DNA from: Bombardia bombarda
Lineage: Eukaryota > Ascomycota > Sordariomycetes > Sordariales > Lasiosphaeriaceae
Direction: 5' to 3'
DNA: 64,000 nucleotides
Assembly: GCA_030512295.1 (NCBI GenBank)
Contig: JAULSR010000004.1
Span: forward strand, 248,001-312,000
Shown here: positions 1 through 12,587 of the stretch, piece by piece
Layout of the letters: every line of letters begins with the position of its first letter
How positions within the stretch are numbered: the first letter of the stretch is position 1
Program-made: the position numbers and the translations under genes
Notes under the pieces: model-generated
Databases searched by the model: none
Seen by the model: the letters and a program-made list of their open reading frames with translations, nothing else
What the model was told of the DNA's origin: nothing

Positions 1-207
1 TCTGCTTAGCAATTGGCGGCCTGGCCAAACAGTCTGACCTGATCAAATGCTCTCCCAGCAAATGTTGATACTGGCCACATTGGACCACATCCTTAAGCGC
101 GGCAGCATCGTCGTCTGATGTTTTTTGTCCAATGGAACATTTTCAGAAGCTGACTCACTCACTAGAGCTGCTGATGTCGTATTATAAGTAGCAAATTGGC
201 CGTGCGC

Positions 208-1620
208 CTAACATGTAATGGCAACCCATCGAGCAGGAACTCCATCGGCGCCAATCGCGTATGGCTTCGTGCTCGCCTTTCGGGGCGGAAGAGCCCACCG
301 AGCCCGACCCGGTCGCTGATCGTCCAGCTTGCCACGTTTCCGCATGGCCATCTCCATGACGGCAATACGAATAAAATCCGAGTTCTCACGCATCTCGCGC
401 TGCCGGGGCCCAGGCATGGGGTACTCGGTGGTCGTCGACTTCTGACTAGGGGCTGACTGTGATTGGGATGTTGACGACGGTCCTACAGAAGGGTAGGGCG
501 CACGGCCTGGGGCTGAAGACCCGCTTCGAGCTCTTTGAATCTTATAAGTCTGCATCTGAATGGAGGCCGTAAACGTCCTTGCCGCCGGGCCAGGGGCAGC
601 GAGGTTTGGCTTTTCGAGACGCACAGTTGTCATCGGGTTAAGGTAGCGCCGTAACTCGGCTGTGGGCTCCTCTTCAAGAGGGGGCGGCCTCCGCTCGTCG
701 GTGTAGGGAACCTGGGGGTCCAGCGTCAAGATAGACCTCGTCAAGAAATCCTCTGGCGGAATTAGGGGGAAGTTGAGGGCAGAGAAGGAGCGAGCGGCTT
801 GGCGTAGGGCACGCAGTGATGCTGTGAGATTGGACTTGAACGCTGATTTGAGCGGCGTAAAGGGCATTCTCGACGCTTTTTTGCCGGGTAATTCGGTTTC
901 ATTTTCAAAGACTCGGAAGTCCAAGTCATCTACAAGGATGATATCAGGCGATGACAAGGGGTGATCTTCCAGTTCCCCGGGCGGAGATGATACGGGCTGC
1001 AGATAACGGCGAGTCGGCTGCACACTCCGCCTCCTGCGCGGCGTATGGGGCGATTCGACCGAAGACGGTGAGTCAGTGGTGAAGGAATCGACGAGCGACG
1101 GCATCGACTCGAGGGACACTGTACGGGTTGAGAGAGCTGAGCCGAGGGTGCTATCACATATAGACATGTCGTCGGCCTCCAGGTCCTCGGGAGCAGTCAG
1201 AAGAAGATCCAGAGGGCCCTTGCTCAGCGTGAGGCTGAATTCCTTCTCGGACTCTTGCGACCTCTCGATGATGGATTCTACTGTCATCCTCTTCTCTCTG
1301 GCGCTCTTGGTCTGGCGCAAACTCCGCGACGACTTCTGAGGGGGGATGCTGGTGACGGCTAGGAGCGCAGCCACTGAGGCGGGAATGGCATCTGGAGAAT
1401 GGACATCTTTGGGGCGGTGCAGAGATGGCTGGTGCCTCCCGTCAGCATGGTGGCGATATTGTTTTTGAGGGTGGGCTGTTTCTCGCGGCTGCTTGTGCCT
1501 CATGGGAATTTGCACTGGACTCGATGGGGTAGTCGGTCGTGTGAGCGTTGTTGTAGTCCTCGGGGGACTCGGAGTGGGGGATTTGACGTCGGCCGCCAGT
1601 CTCCGCTTAATAGAAGGCAT
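208..1620 (-). CDS. Conserved fungal protein of unknown function
   Basis: An uninterrupted frame predicts 470 residues. The frame stays open upstream to 2169, but the ATG at 1620 is the first ATG in it, so I take it as the start; an upstream exon cannot be excluded. The N-terminal half is Ser/Pro/Thr/Arg-rich and probably disordered. Two blocks look structured or constrained: a segment rich in Leu, Phe and Ala in the middle (TASLRALRQAARSFSALNF), and the last 60 residues, where IRIAVMEMAMRKRGKLDD is followed by a W-A-L-P-P-R segment. That C-terminal block resembles, from memory, a conserved unnamed family of filamentous ascomycetes. No catalytic motif, signal peptide or membrane helix is visible. 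Confident that it is a gene; function unknown. Confidence 0.72.
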   Translation of the reverse strand: MPSIKRRLAADVKSPTPSPPRTTTTLTRPTTPSSPVQIPMRHKQPRETAHPQKQYRHHADGRHQPSLHRPKDVHSPDAIPASVAALLAVTSIPPQKSSRSLRQTKSAREKRMTVESIIERSQESEKEFSLTLSKGPLDLLLTAPEDLEADDMSICDSTLGSALSTRTVSLESMPSLVDSFTTDSPSSVESPHTPRRRRSVQPTRRYLQPVSSPPGELEDHPLSSPDIILVDDLDFRVFENETELPGKKASRMPFTPLKSAFKSNLTASLRALRQAARSFSALNFPLIPPEDFLTRSILTLDPQVPYTDERRPPPLEEEPTAELRRYLNPMTTVRLEKPNLAAPGPAARTFTASIQMQTYKIQRARSGSSAPGRAPYPSVGPSSTSQSQSAPSQKSTTTEYPMPGPRQREMRENSDFIRIAVMEMAMRKRGKLDDQRPGRARWALPPRKASTKPYAIGADGVPARWVAITC

Positions 1621-4600
1621 AATCGGGATGACGGTGATGTCGCTGCTAGTTCTGCTTTCTGTGTCGGTTGCAACGAGGTCATTCTTTCCTATGGTGACGG
1701 TTGTTGGCAAGGAGGAGGAGGAGGATGAGGAGGAGTAGGAAACCAAAGACAAGGGCGAGGATTGTCCTGGAGGCGAGAAAGCGGCTGCGGATAGAGATGC
1801 AGATGGGGAGGGGGGTGGGGGGTTTGGGCTTGGGAATGACGCTGCTTCTGACGGGAGACAAGAAAGGAGCGTGGAGACATCATATTGTCCAGCGCTTTCT
1901 TGGCACTTGTTAATGCAAGTGGTCGATTGGGGGCCTCTCTGAACGAGCGGCAGGCGATCCACTACCGGGCAATGCGGATCGAGCGTGCGACTGTCATTGC
2001 CGGTACCAAAAGGTAGCCGCCTCGCGGTGCTGGTCGTGCCGGTTGGTCGTGTGCTGCTGGTGAACAAGCAATGGACGCCTCCAGGGGTGCTCGATTTCGA
2101 GTACGTAAAAATACGTAACACGGTGCAGCCGGATCCACCGCCTCGGATTCTCAACGCCAGACAGCTCAATCAACCCTATGTATCCTGTCGTTCCGCTGCT
2201 TATCTGTCTGTCTTCTTTCGCTGCTTAAATTCGTCGAGTTTGATCAAGAAATCGACCACAGTCTGTCTTCGATGACGTCGAGTCGTCCTTGAATTCTCCT
2301 TCAACCACGTTCGGTCTAGGGTCAAGATTCGCTCGGCACGGCACACGAAGCAGTGGAGGAGACCTTCAGGTGGGTATGTTGGGGATGCGATGGTGGTGGT
2401 GGCCGTTATGCAGCGTGATCCCGGTTCCCAGGAAAGCGAACGGGTCCCTGAGCTAGCTGCTTTACAGTGTACGGGGCCGGGCGGATAGGCGGTTATGGTG
2501 TTATGGTTCTCGAGGGAGGTATCCGTAAGTATTTAGAATGTCCCACAGCCCTAATCGAATCAAGTCGCCGACCTCGTTCAAAATCCCGCGCGTTGGTGTC
2601 GATGGAGGAAGATGTTCGAGCAAACAGAAACAACACGAGTCTCGGATTACTAGCAGATGAAGAGATGCGGCGAGAACGGCTGCTTATACGTAGGTAGATA
2701 GACACTGCGATAGGCATTACCTTACTTATCAGGGAGCGACTCCTGGTGGAGCGCCTGATAAGGACGCGGGAAGCCTCCCTCCAACCCACGCTACACCCAT
2801 CCGGGGCCGTGTAACTCACTGAATTGCCAACCCAGGTTAGGTACTTCAGCCAAGGGTCGCATGGGACCTTGCTCGGCCACTCTGGCAGACCGGCCACGCT
2901 TGGCAGACTCGGTGATTAGGCCGTATTCCCATATGCCCACACGTTGGTCCTCTGCAGATGAGCAACCAGCCGACATTTCGATATGTCTTACCAGTACGGC
3001 TGACGACTCTCCGCGCTGAACCAGTCATACTTAACCAGACAGCGAAGAGGAGGCAGACTGCCAGTGTGGGGGCGTCTGTATTCTGTGCAGCACTGCTAGA
3101 TAAGCTGCCTATCCTCCTATCTTCCGAGCTGGCTGCGCCAGTCATGATATCCTAGCGTCGCAGCATACCACAATCTTCTTTTGAACAACTGCTGTGTGGG
3201 GGAATGGTGTCGCTGTCAATAGTGAGTCGATCGTCAGTTCCTCAGCTCTGACCGCCAGCCTAACTCACTGCAAGGCGCTTAGCCGCGCTCTTAGTCTAGG
3301 GGAAACTGGCTAGCCAACCTGCCCCGAGCCTGCTAGTTGAGTTAGGTAGGGTAGGGTATTCGTATTGACGTGTTGATTGTCGTTGAGCAATCGCCAAAAA
3401 GACAGACGTCCCACGTCGGCCAAGAGACTCTGTCGCCTGCCTATCTAGTCAAGGCGCGGGAGGAAACCGTGCCACCCGACCTTCTCGCAGTGCCATCCAT
3501 GCATGTGTAGGGTTCCCCATGCCGCTAACCCATTTTGAATAATTCAACTTTTTGGAAGCAAAAAATAATGCACTCACTCAGCTGTTGACCCCAGGCGAGA
3601 AAACCTTCTGGAAGCATTTCCCAAGCCAGGATCACACCGCGGATTCCACCTCGATATTCCAGCGCCGCATTGGCGTGATCGGAACAAATCAGGCCAAGAC
3701 CCTGAAAAGACCCCGGATGAAGTGAGGATACTTCGTAGACGTAGGGTCCTTTCACGACGGCGACGGGGAACACCCCGACAGGCTCGCCGAACCCTTCCGC
3801 CGAGGCCCTCCCGCTGAGGGAGAGCTTGACCGCTCCGACACTCACTGCGCACAACTCAACAACAAAAAAAAAGTTGCATTCAACCCATTTGTCTCACTGG
3901 CCTCGCGTTTTTCTCGGTGCGCGAAATATGACATTGACGGTGAACATACCCACAGAATGCGGGGACCATTGTCGCTTCGACCTCTGAACCCTCTCGAGAG
4001 TGAGACCCTCGAAGCAGACAGATGCATGTCTTGACAAAATTTTCACCCCCACAACAAACCCGGCACCAAACAGCCCAGACAACAAGACACGATTCAAGAG
4101 CCCAGCGAGCCCAGGTATTCGTATTGCAGGTAACATCGGGCACCGACGCCCTAGTTGTATTTTCCTCTGCTCGCTTGGAAGCTCGACTGGTTTTTTTTTT
4201 CTCTTTTGGCTGTTCCAAACCTAGCCAGAAATGGTTGCTACTACATACTGACATGAATACATGCGTGCATACTGCATACAACACGCACAACCTCCGTGAT
4301 ATTCGGGTGGGTGGTTAAAGTGCCTAGACTTAGCTGTTAGCTCCCCACCACCCCATGCTGCTGCTCGTCATACCTGATTATCAGCAGTCCGGCTTCCTCT
4401 TATCAGCAGCCTGTTTATTAATCCGGCACACGATACAGGTTGGAGGGTTGCATCAATGCTTCCCACCCTTTTCCAAATCTCCCACCCTCCCATCCGCCAG
4501 CCGCCTCGCGCGCGCGGCCAAGAAAAGTCCACCGTCCGTTCTAGTTGAATCGGAGGAGAGTATGGTTACGGTACGGGTGCGGGGTGCATCGGTTTGAGCG

Positions 4601-5425
4601 AGATACAGGTACCGACGGGAGTCACGATCGATCCAGGACAGGGGTCTCTTGGCCGTCTCAGGTCTCCTCCTTCACTTTCTCAGGGGCCCCTCTTCCTTCT
4701 CCATGTGACAAACGCCGAGACGCCGAAAGTGAGCTTTTATGCACACCAAAGAAAAGGGCCATGAAAAATTGCATGTCTAAACAATCAGAATTCCATTGTT
4801 GAAAACCCCCGCCGAGGAAGAGAGGACCCCGTTGGTTTCTTGGGCTAATCCTTCTTTGAGATAAGATTTCCAAGATGTCTTGGTATCGCCCATCTCTTAG
4901 GTATCAACAAGTGGCAAAATCAAGCTCAGCTGACTTCTGAACCCGTCGCTCGGAAAACGACACCCTATCAACAACACTACTAGTAGTACTGAATGGGAAT
5001 TATACGGTATACTGATTAGCTGCGTTGAGACGTTTACATTGTAGATCAAGCAAACTTCTCAACTGATAAAAAGACTGTTGCAGTGTCTGGTCAAGATCCT
5101 CATCCAGCCTCTGTACTTGTGAACCAGCCAAGATCCAGAATGAACTGCCCGTCCTCGGCCAAAACTCCACCATCAAAACAGATCCTTATTTACTTGTCTA
5201 CCATCCCACCTCCCCTCCACCAATCAGCAGAGAGCATCCCTTATTTTACCATCCCACCTCCTCCCGCAAAGTCGCGACATGTTACGGTGATGTACCAGTC
5301 CATGGCAGGGCAGGGCAGGGCGCGCGCCTCAACAAGGGTAAAAGTCCACAATGGAGGCGGCTAGGTACGTGTGTAACCGAGGTAGCTTAAAAAGATCGTC
5401 AAGAGCTGGCACCACCATAGTCCAT

Positions 5426-5440
5426 TATCATCATCATCAT

Positions 5441-5472
<32 letters not shown>
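5426..5472. repeat. Compound ATC/CCG trinucleotide microsatellite
   Basis: About five ATC units are followed directly by ten CCG units (5443-5472). It lies in non-coding DNA. Confidence 0.9.
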
Positions 5473-5473
<1 letters not shown>

Positions 5474-6095
5474 TACCGCCAGGTGTCCGAAACGGAAGCG
5501 ACTAGGCTGTCCGGGCTCCAGAGATATCAAAATCAAGCATTCAAGCTCAACACTGTCCATTGCTCTACCGCGCCTATGGGATGTGTTGTAGTTACCTAAT
5601 AAGAAGGCTGCTGTGTAACTAGTAGTTGTGTTGAGCTTACTGCCGAGGCTCTTTCGCATCTTCCAACAAGGCGAAGGGCGAAGGAAATCAAGCGTAGATG
5701 ATGCCATACACATATATACACACACAGAGACTTAGCTACCCGTCTTGCTTCATTCTCGGGCCGAGTCGATCTGAGTCGAGTCGGGAAGCATTCATCTTGT
5801 GGTCGGTCTATTGTATCTCTATATGAGGGACCCGCAGCTAGAGAGGACTGGCTGCTGTAGCCTCGAAAAAATTGAGCTATACCTACTTAGAGAGTATGTT
5901 TTAGGTACAGTGGCGTGGCTTTCTTGCTTTAGAGATGTTGCTTTGCAAGTAGGACGAGGGACGGAAGAAAACTCCAACAATACAGCCAGTTGCTGACTGC
6001 TCTGAAGTTCTTCACGGTCACGATAGGCGAACGGTGTAGGGCATCGTCATCATATTTACTAGACCACAAACTTGGAGAGTATACGTACAATGTGT

Positions 6096-6115
6096 GAGAG
6101 AGAGAGAGAGAGAGA
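6096..6115. repeat. GA dinucleotide microsatellite
   Basis: Ten consecutive GA units, followed by an A-rich stretch; about 270 bp beyond the stop codon of the rhodopsin-domain gene. Confidence 0.9.
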
Positions 6116-6387
6116 AAAGAAAGAGGTATTTTGCAACAAGCCAAAAAGTTTTCCAATCCCCAAACCCAAGCAAGCCGCCGTACCAGAACCGACGTACCAG
6201 AACCGAAGACCGAGAGCGCCGTGCCTGCAGTGCCGTGCCGTACCATACCGTGCCGTGCCATGCCCAGATCCCCACGATGTAAGAGATAATTCAGTCGAAC
6301 GCCACCGCAACCATAATATGTGACAACTTTAAAAGGGGAGAAGAGGTTAAAGTAACAAAAGAAAACCACGGGCCAGGAATGCCGACC

Positions 6388-8087
6388 CTAAAACGGCCGC
6401 CCACTCTCCTTCCACGCCCTCGACGTCGGCGTCGTGCCCTTGGGCGTGACAACACCAAAGCGCCTCTCGCCGTACCTCGACATGCGCTCGTCATTATAGT
6501 CACGGTTACTCTGATCATCGTAGTCCTGGTCCGGATACACGCTCTCGCTGTAGTACCTCTCGGGATAATACCGTCGCGCGCTTGTCCCCGTCCGCGGCCG
6601 GGCCATATCATCGAACGACGGTCTCGAAATAACAGGACGGGGTGGTGTGCTCGTATTTGAGCCGCCAGTCCGCGGCCTGATCATCTCGATCGAAGGTCTC
6701 AAGACGGGGGGCGTGATGGGCGTCCCCGTGTAGGTGCCCGAGCCCGAGACGGCAATGTCCTTGACGATGCCGTCGATCTCGCGCTGTATGTCGCTGACGC
6801 GCATGATACCATTGTTGGTCATGGTCTCCTCCTCGCTGCTGCGCGGCGACTGGCTGCGCAGCTCGGCGAGGTCCGTCCTGACGCGGATGATGGGCCTGAT
6901 CTTGCCGCCGCGCCCGCTCTTGGTGCTGCTCCGCGCGGTGCGGCTACTGCTGTTGCCTCCCCTTTTGCCACCGCGGCTTCCGCCTCGGCCGGACTTGCCA
7001 CTCGACCACGTCCCTGCGGATGGAGGAGGCACGGGAGGCTGGCCACCCCACCCGATGGGCATCTTGCCCGTCTCCTCGTCTGCGATACGGCTCGGCGCCA
7101 CCAAGCTGCGCGGAAACCAGCCTCCGCGCTCGCGGGAGCGGAAAATGGGCCGGAGCGCGGGCGCTGAGGCGGTGATCAGGGCGAGGTTCGTTTCGATCGC
7201 TGACGTGATGAAGCCGATTCCGGACATGTCTGAGGTTATGGTGATGCCAAAGAGCCCCTGTATCAGGAGCACGAGGCGTACAATGGATGTAATGGTGACC
7301 CTAGAGCGAGGTTAGTATAGTAAGGGAAGAGGCTGGGGTGACAAAAGGAAGGGTTACTCACAGAAATCCCAAAAGGAAGACAAATAGTAGTGCAAACTTT
7401 GTGCGCTTGGGTATTTTTAGACTGGTAAAGATCCAGAGCGGCAGACCGAGCACCAGTAAGTCTGTCACAATATTTATGACGGCAGTACAAGTGTATAGAA
7501 TGCGGCGGTCGACGCAGCGACCGCCCCTGATAGTGAAGTCCCAGTTGAAGGCAATGGGAAGACACTGCAGCATGATGGCGAAGAAGACGCCAACCATCTG
7601 CGAGATGTTGGCAACGTTGAGCCACAGAAGAAAGCGTCGGACGCCGTCTTTCTGCCCAAATAGGCGAGACAGAAAGATCAGCACGGATGATTTGACGAGA
7701 GCCAGAATTGGGTTGTACAGTATCTGCACAGCATATGACCAGATGAGGCCCTGTGTAGGATCGTGAGGCGGCACCTGACTGCTAGGAATGCCGATAAAGT
7801 TGGTTTTTATAACTATAGACCGGTCAGCAGTGGATCGCGGTCAAGGAGACGGGGCTTTGGAACATACAGAAGAAGCTAATAACAGTCTCGGCGACAGACA
7901 TGAGCATGGCTATACATACGAGCCAGTCATCCCATCCGAACTGGTTTGTCGCCAGCCTGCCAGCGGCGCGAGTGGCGACAACGGCTAGTGCCAAAGCTGG
8001 GAAGAAAAAGTTGACGAACAAGGCGAATATCTGGAGCCCAGTGGGCGCCGGGACAGACGGTAGGGCTAATAGCGAAGCGGCGTCCAT
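6388..8087 (-). CDS. Fungal rhodopsin-domain (SAT4-type) integral membrane protein
   Basis: Three exons (8087-7868, 7812-7362, 7300-6388) give 527 residues. Introns are 55 nt (GTATGT...CTATAG) and 61 nt (GTGAGT...TACTAAC...CTAG); phases match at both junctions. The first 300 residues form about seven hydrophobic helices. They begin after a short extracellular N-terminus and include the family hallmark GWDDW at residues 51-55 before the second helix. The remaining 220 residues are a polar, probably cytoplasmic tail with an RGG-rich patch (RGGSRGGKRGG) and many Arg/Tyr/Ser residues. The family (fungal rhodopsin domain, PF20684-like, related to SAT4 and Pth11-type receptors) is large and mostly uncharacterised; no ligand can be inferred. 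No CFEM domain is present. Family assignment is firm, function open. Confidence 0.87.
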
Positions 8088-11000
8088 GACGCAAGACGAT
8101 GGCGATGTTATCTCATTCCAGATGTTCGTAGCTGTGGTGTCGAAACAAGCTCCATAGGAGGCGAGTAGCAGCAGTTAGTAGTTTAGGAAGCAAGAAGAGC
8201 AGAGCGACCGACAAGCAAGAGACGGGAAAAGAAAGTCTCTAACGAGGGGTGGGAATATGCGACTATGATATAAGAAAGGCTTCGTTATTCCAGAGACGGC
8301 ACGTCAGTGACGATGAGAAACCTACGATGTCCTGATTCTGGCTATGATCGTGCCGTCTCTAGCTACGATTCCTGAGCTGAGGCCGGATACAGCCGTCGAG
8401 AAAATGTGCATACCGATCTACGCGTAGTCTCGTCTTGTCTCGTCTCGACTCTTAGCCAGACTCACATGCAGAAGGCCGGCCGGGTAAATCTGCCTCGTGT
8501 GTCAAGATGGCTCTGCAGCAGATCCTGGGGACGGGAAGGTGTACTAATCGGCTTCACCGTCGGGTGGGCCATATCCTCCAAGCTGGTAATGGAATACTTT
8601 GCACGTCTATCTACCTTTCTCGAATTGGAATTGGGGAGAAATGGGAGACAGCAAGAGGGCGCCCATGTAGGTCTTGGGTAGGTGTCGCATCTACTTGCAC
8701 TTGCATGCTGAGCGGATGCCAGAGAACCTGTTAAAGGTTGAACACTGGGCTGTTCACTTGAACGCCAAAATTGGGGCGAATGCCACACTCAATGTCGGGG
8801 CTTCTACACCTAGGTTCCCGGTGGGAGCCACAAGAGAAAGTATTAACTGCCAAGCAGGAAGCTAGTTAATTGATCAAGGAACCCATACACCATCTTCGAA
8901 CAGAAGTATCTTTCCCTAGTCTGTGCGTGGCATCTTTGACCGAGTTGAACAGCTTGAACAACACAGACTGGATGGCACTAGAATTGAACGACCGAATACA
9001 TAAGAAGTTGCGTGCCATCCAGAGATTTTGTCAGTGTAGAAATTCGGGCAAAAAAGATGGTCAAGATGGCCAACTGAAGGCCGTAGATGATCAAACCATA
9101 AAACGTGTGCACAGTAAATGCCCTCTGCCAGCGAATCTCGACAGGGGCCGGGCCCGGGGGCGGTCATGCGACGAAGGTCTGCTGGGGTGATCGTTCAGCA
9201 GGTACGCATCATGATTGGTGTGGAAAGTCTGGGGAAAGCAGTAAGTCAGGGTGATTATTGGGTAGGTAGGTAGTAGTTGGTCATGGCGATAAGCGGGAAG
9301 AGCAGCGATGGTCGACGTTGAGAACATGAGATGAGTGACGATGGGGAAGAGTTCGAGCTTCAAAGTGGTGGGGTCGGGTTACTTCTCAAACTCGGGACAG
9401 ATGCGGCTCGATGGCAGCTGCAGGGGGCTCGTCCGGGGTAAGCCAATCAGAGCCTTGGACATGGTTTGACAGGTCGAGAAACGGTAGTGGGTGGGGCCTG
9501 GAACATGATCAATTGTCGATCATGATTGGCTCGACAAGTTTTGTCTGCCGTTCTCCCATCGTCGACGTGCTTGGAGTTTACTTTCTGCCTATAAGGATGG
9601 TAAGAAGCTCAAACAAGCAGATATGACCCATGCCGGCCCCCGGACTTACAACATTCGCACAGACCGCCACCAGGCATTGCCATCTCCCGTGCGACGACGT
9701 CGACTTTGTCGGCAAATGGGATGAAAGGGCGCTCATCCGGTCGCCACCGAACATGCAATGGCAGCTTCTGTGCCTAGCTTTGCATCTTGACAGCAGATCG
9801 GTGGTGGGAGCAGGTTGCTGTCGACACAGACAGAGACAGGGACAGGGCTTTGTGCAAGCGCATGAGTGTGGACCCTGGGAAACACTGGGCGGAAACTGAG
9901 TTCTGCCCCATGGAAGTTGGCTCTCGTGGATGAGTACCATTGCCAGCATTATGTTAGGGGTTGCAAGCCAAAGGGAGCGGCTTCCCACCACGGAACTGTA
10001 GCTCACTAACAGCAGATACGGGGCCTAAAACCCAAACCTAACCTTCCATCGTTCCTTCCACGCCCTTTCCCAGCACATCGCCAGCATCTGTGCGGTTGAT
10101 GCCGACGCTATCTATCTTACACAGCGTAGCTTTCTGGCCAGGGACACCTGGCAAACTGCGTGGGAAGCGTTACCTTTTGAAGTTTCAACGACGCCATCCA
10201 TCTCTCTCTGGTCTTCTGTCGTGTTCGAGAATTTATCCAGCTCCAAGCTTGCCATGGCCTTGGTACGGCTCCACGGCAGAGACACATCTGATCTCATCGA
10301 TGCGACGGTCATGCCTCGAGTTGTTCTTCTAGAAAACTCTCCGGTCTTGACCTGGGCGAGGTCGTTGCCCCAGATGATCGCCGGAATATGCCCTCTCCGG
10401 CGAGCGGGCATTTCCTATTCCATCCTCATCAAGATTACGCAGGACACCGGCATTTTTTCTCTTTCGTTTCGTATGTTCCCTATGCACCATTTGACGATGT
10501 CAAGTTTTTGGATTCCGGGGAAGTTATTCGCGACTCTGCCTGGGTGATGGCATCTTTGGCGGTAATTGTCTTTGTGGACCTGGAAGAGTGTCTCGTATCA
10601 CCAACGAACTCCGGGACACTCACAATCAAGACACTACTGTTTGTTACTAATATCGGGTAGTTTTTTTAAGCAGAAGGGGAATGTGATTTTTGAAATGGAT
10701 ATTATGCATGCTCGAGGCATGGCATTCTTCTTAATAATTTTCTACCTGACTACTGCATAGAGCAATAAGTTTTAGCAACAGCAATTATACCAGAGAGCTG
10801 TTGGTCGCTGTACCCCTGGCAGCAGATCTGTTATTAGACGAGCCCCCCCCAGAAATTTAAGGTGAAGAAAATAAGCTTCACTAACAGTGGGACTATTGAT
10901 GGTACATCAAGTTGCTGCGGCAGATTGCGAAAGGCGGAAGGTGCGAGCCATATCAGAATGTTTGATGATAGTCAAAAAGTCCGGCAACAAACCTCAATAA

Positions 11001-12587
11001 TGGGGTTATTGCTAGACATATGGCTCCATACTGTATCTACCGAGGTGGCCCATACCTGATGCCACAGATTTAGTTAGTATTATCACATATGTATGTTCCT
11101 CGGTTCAGCTTGAGTATAAGAGGGAACAAGATCTGATAAAAAAAGAGTCGTAACAGCCACCAAAGTATAGAAAAGCCAGACATGCTTGATTAGTACCATC
11201 TACCCATCTTAGCTTAGGTTTGTATGATCGAGATCAAACCAGTTCTTTTAGTCTGCTTTATATCACCTTACATCACGATTTCAGCCACAGCTAAACCCAT
11301 CGTAACACATAACTGGCACAACAATCCGATTCTCGTTGCCAGCGTCAACCTTGATCGTTATCATGATGGAGAACACCATCGACGAAAGCTTGGATAAACC
11401 CAGCCGGTCGATACGGAAGATGGTCCTACCCCTAAAGGTCAAGGTCGGCGCGAGAAAAGGGGAAAGAAATACAAACATCACCAGTCACCAGATATGGAAG
11501 AAATAAGCCGGGAATTGGATCAGTGGTAGACAGCTCAATTGTCATATCTTCAAGAGCTGAAAGCTGAGTATGATGGCTCCATGAACCGATTACGTGTTCC
11601 CCCGTCTTTTTCCGTGGCAACGTTGGTGCTGACAAGAAATTTAGAACTCGGAAGAGGATCGAGAGCCTTGGCCGTATGTCGTCTAAATCTCGATCCAAAA
11701 TGGCACCATCGAGGTACAATAACGATACGATTGGCTACCGTATCCCTCTCCCGTGATCACGAAGATATGCTTGGCCGTTGTATACCATATGGCATCTGGC
11801 CGCTTTTTGGGTCACCGCCGTCATCTCAACCTGTCGTCTTCAAAAAGCAATCCCAGGTCGCAAAACCGGGATGACAGAAGGCGACTACGTGAGTGGACTG
11901 CGCGGCTGCGGGGTAATCAATCGCGTTGGCGCCCTGGCGCCGCCTTCCAAGGCAAGATCCAGGTGAGTGTTTCGCGGCAGCCTGCAGGTGGGGGGTCCTC
12001 TGAAACTGCCGCTAAATTCGCAAGCAAGCAAGGCGCCCTGACAGAAATAGCGGCCGGTTGCCCTGGCGACGAGCCAAACTCACGAACCAGGATTGCGCAA
12101 CAAGCCAATCGCCCAAAATCGAAATGGGCTCCACGATCTCCCTCCTCTTAACCTGTCACCTAAGAAGACCCCCCCTCTATCTTTTCAGCCCACTCACCCA
12201 CAAGCTAAGCTCGTTCACCGTCCACCGTTTATTGTCCACCGTCAACCTCGAGTCCACAATAGCTGTTTTTGCATTGAGATGCGCTTTTTGGTCTGCACGC
12301 ATTCACCGCGGGTGCGCTGGTGCTTCTAGTTGTTCTAGTACCTACTTTCATTCGTACCTCTACCTTGAGCAGCTGGTCCCGACTTTGTAAACAACACATT
12401 CGTTAGCTGCAGAGTCGACCTGCACGTCATCCCCATCCATGATACGCCCCGCCAAAGCTAAGACTCTACTTCCTTGACATTGCGACACGTCGCCATCTCT
12501 ACTGCTTTTATATCCACAGCACTTGAATTGGCTGTGCGCCGGCCTGCATCCACTCATTCGCCTTTTCCACCACGACCTACCGTCGAG
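8088..12587. other. Gene-poor intergenic region with an AT-rich core
   Basis: No gene recognised in 4.5 kb. At 10029-10660 two overlapping plus-strand frames are unusually open but match nothing I know. From roughly 10600 to 11350 the sequence is markedly richer in A/T than its surroundings. The last few hundred bases before 12588 should hold the promoter and 5' leader of ASE1. Confidence 0.45.

Larger units (their letters stand above)
1621..6387. other. Gene-poor intergenic region with simple repeats
   Basis: No gene recognised in 4.8 kb. It holds a CCG/ATC microsatellite, a GA repeat, a run of degenerate GTGCC/GTACC pentamers near 6227-6262, and scattered TAGGTA-type motifs (2691, 3341). 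A 109-codon open frame on the minus strand (3525-3854) has a coding-like GC bias in its first codons but no recognisable homology; it is treated under findings. Confidence 0.5.

Noticed and set aside
5426..5472. Trinucleotide array as a possible CRISPR or regulatory array
   Set aside because: Uniform 3-bp units without spacers; an ordinary microsatellite in a eukaryotic genome.
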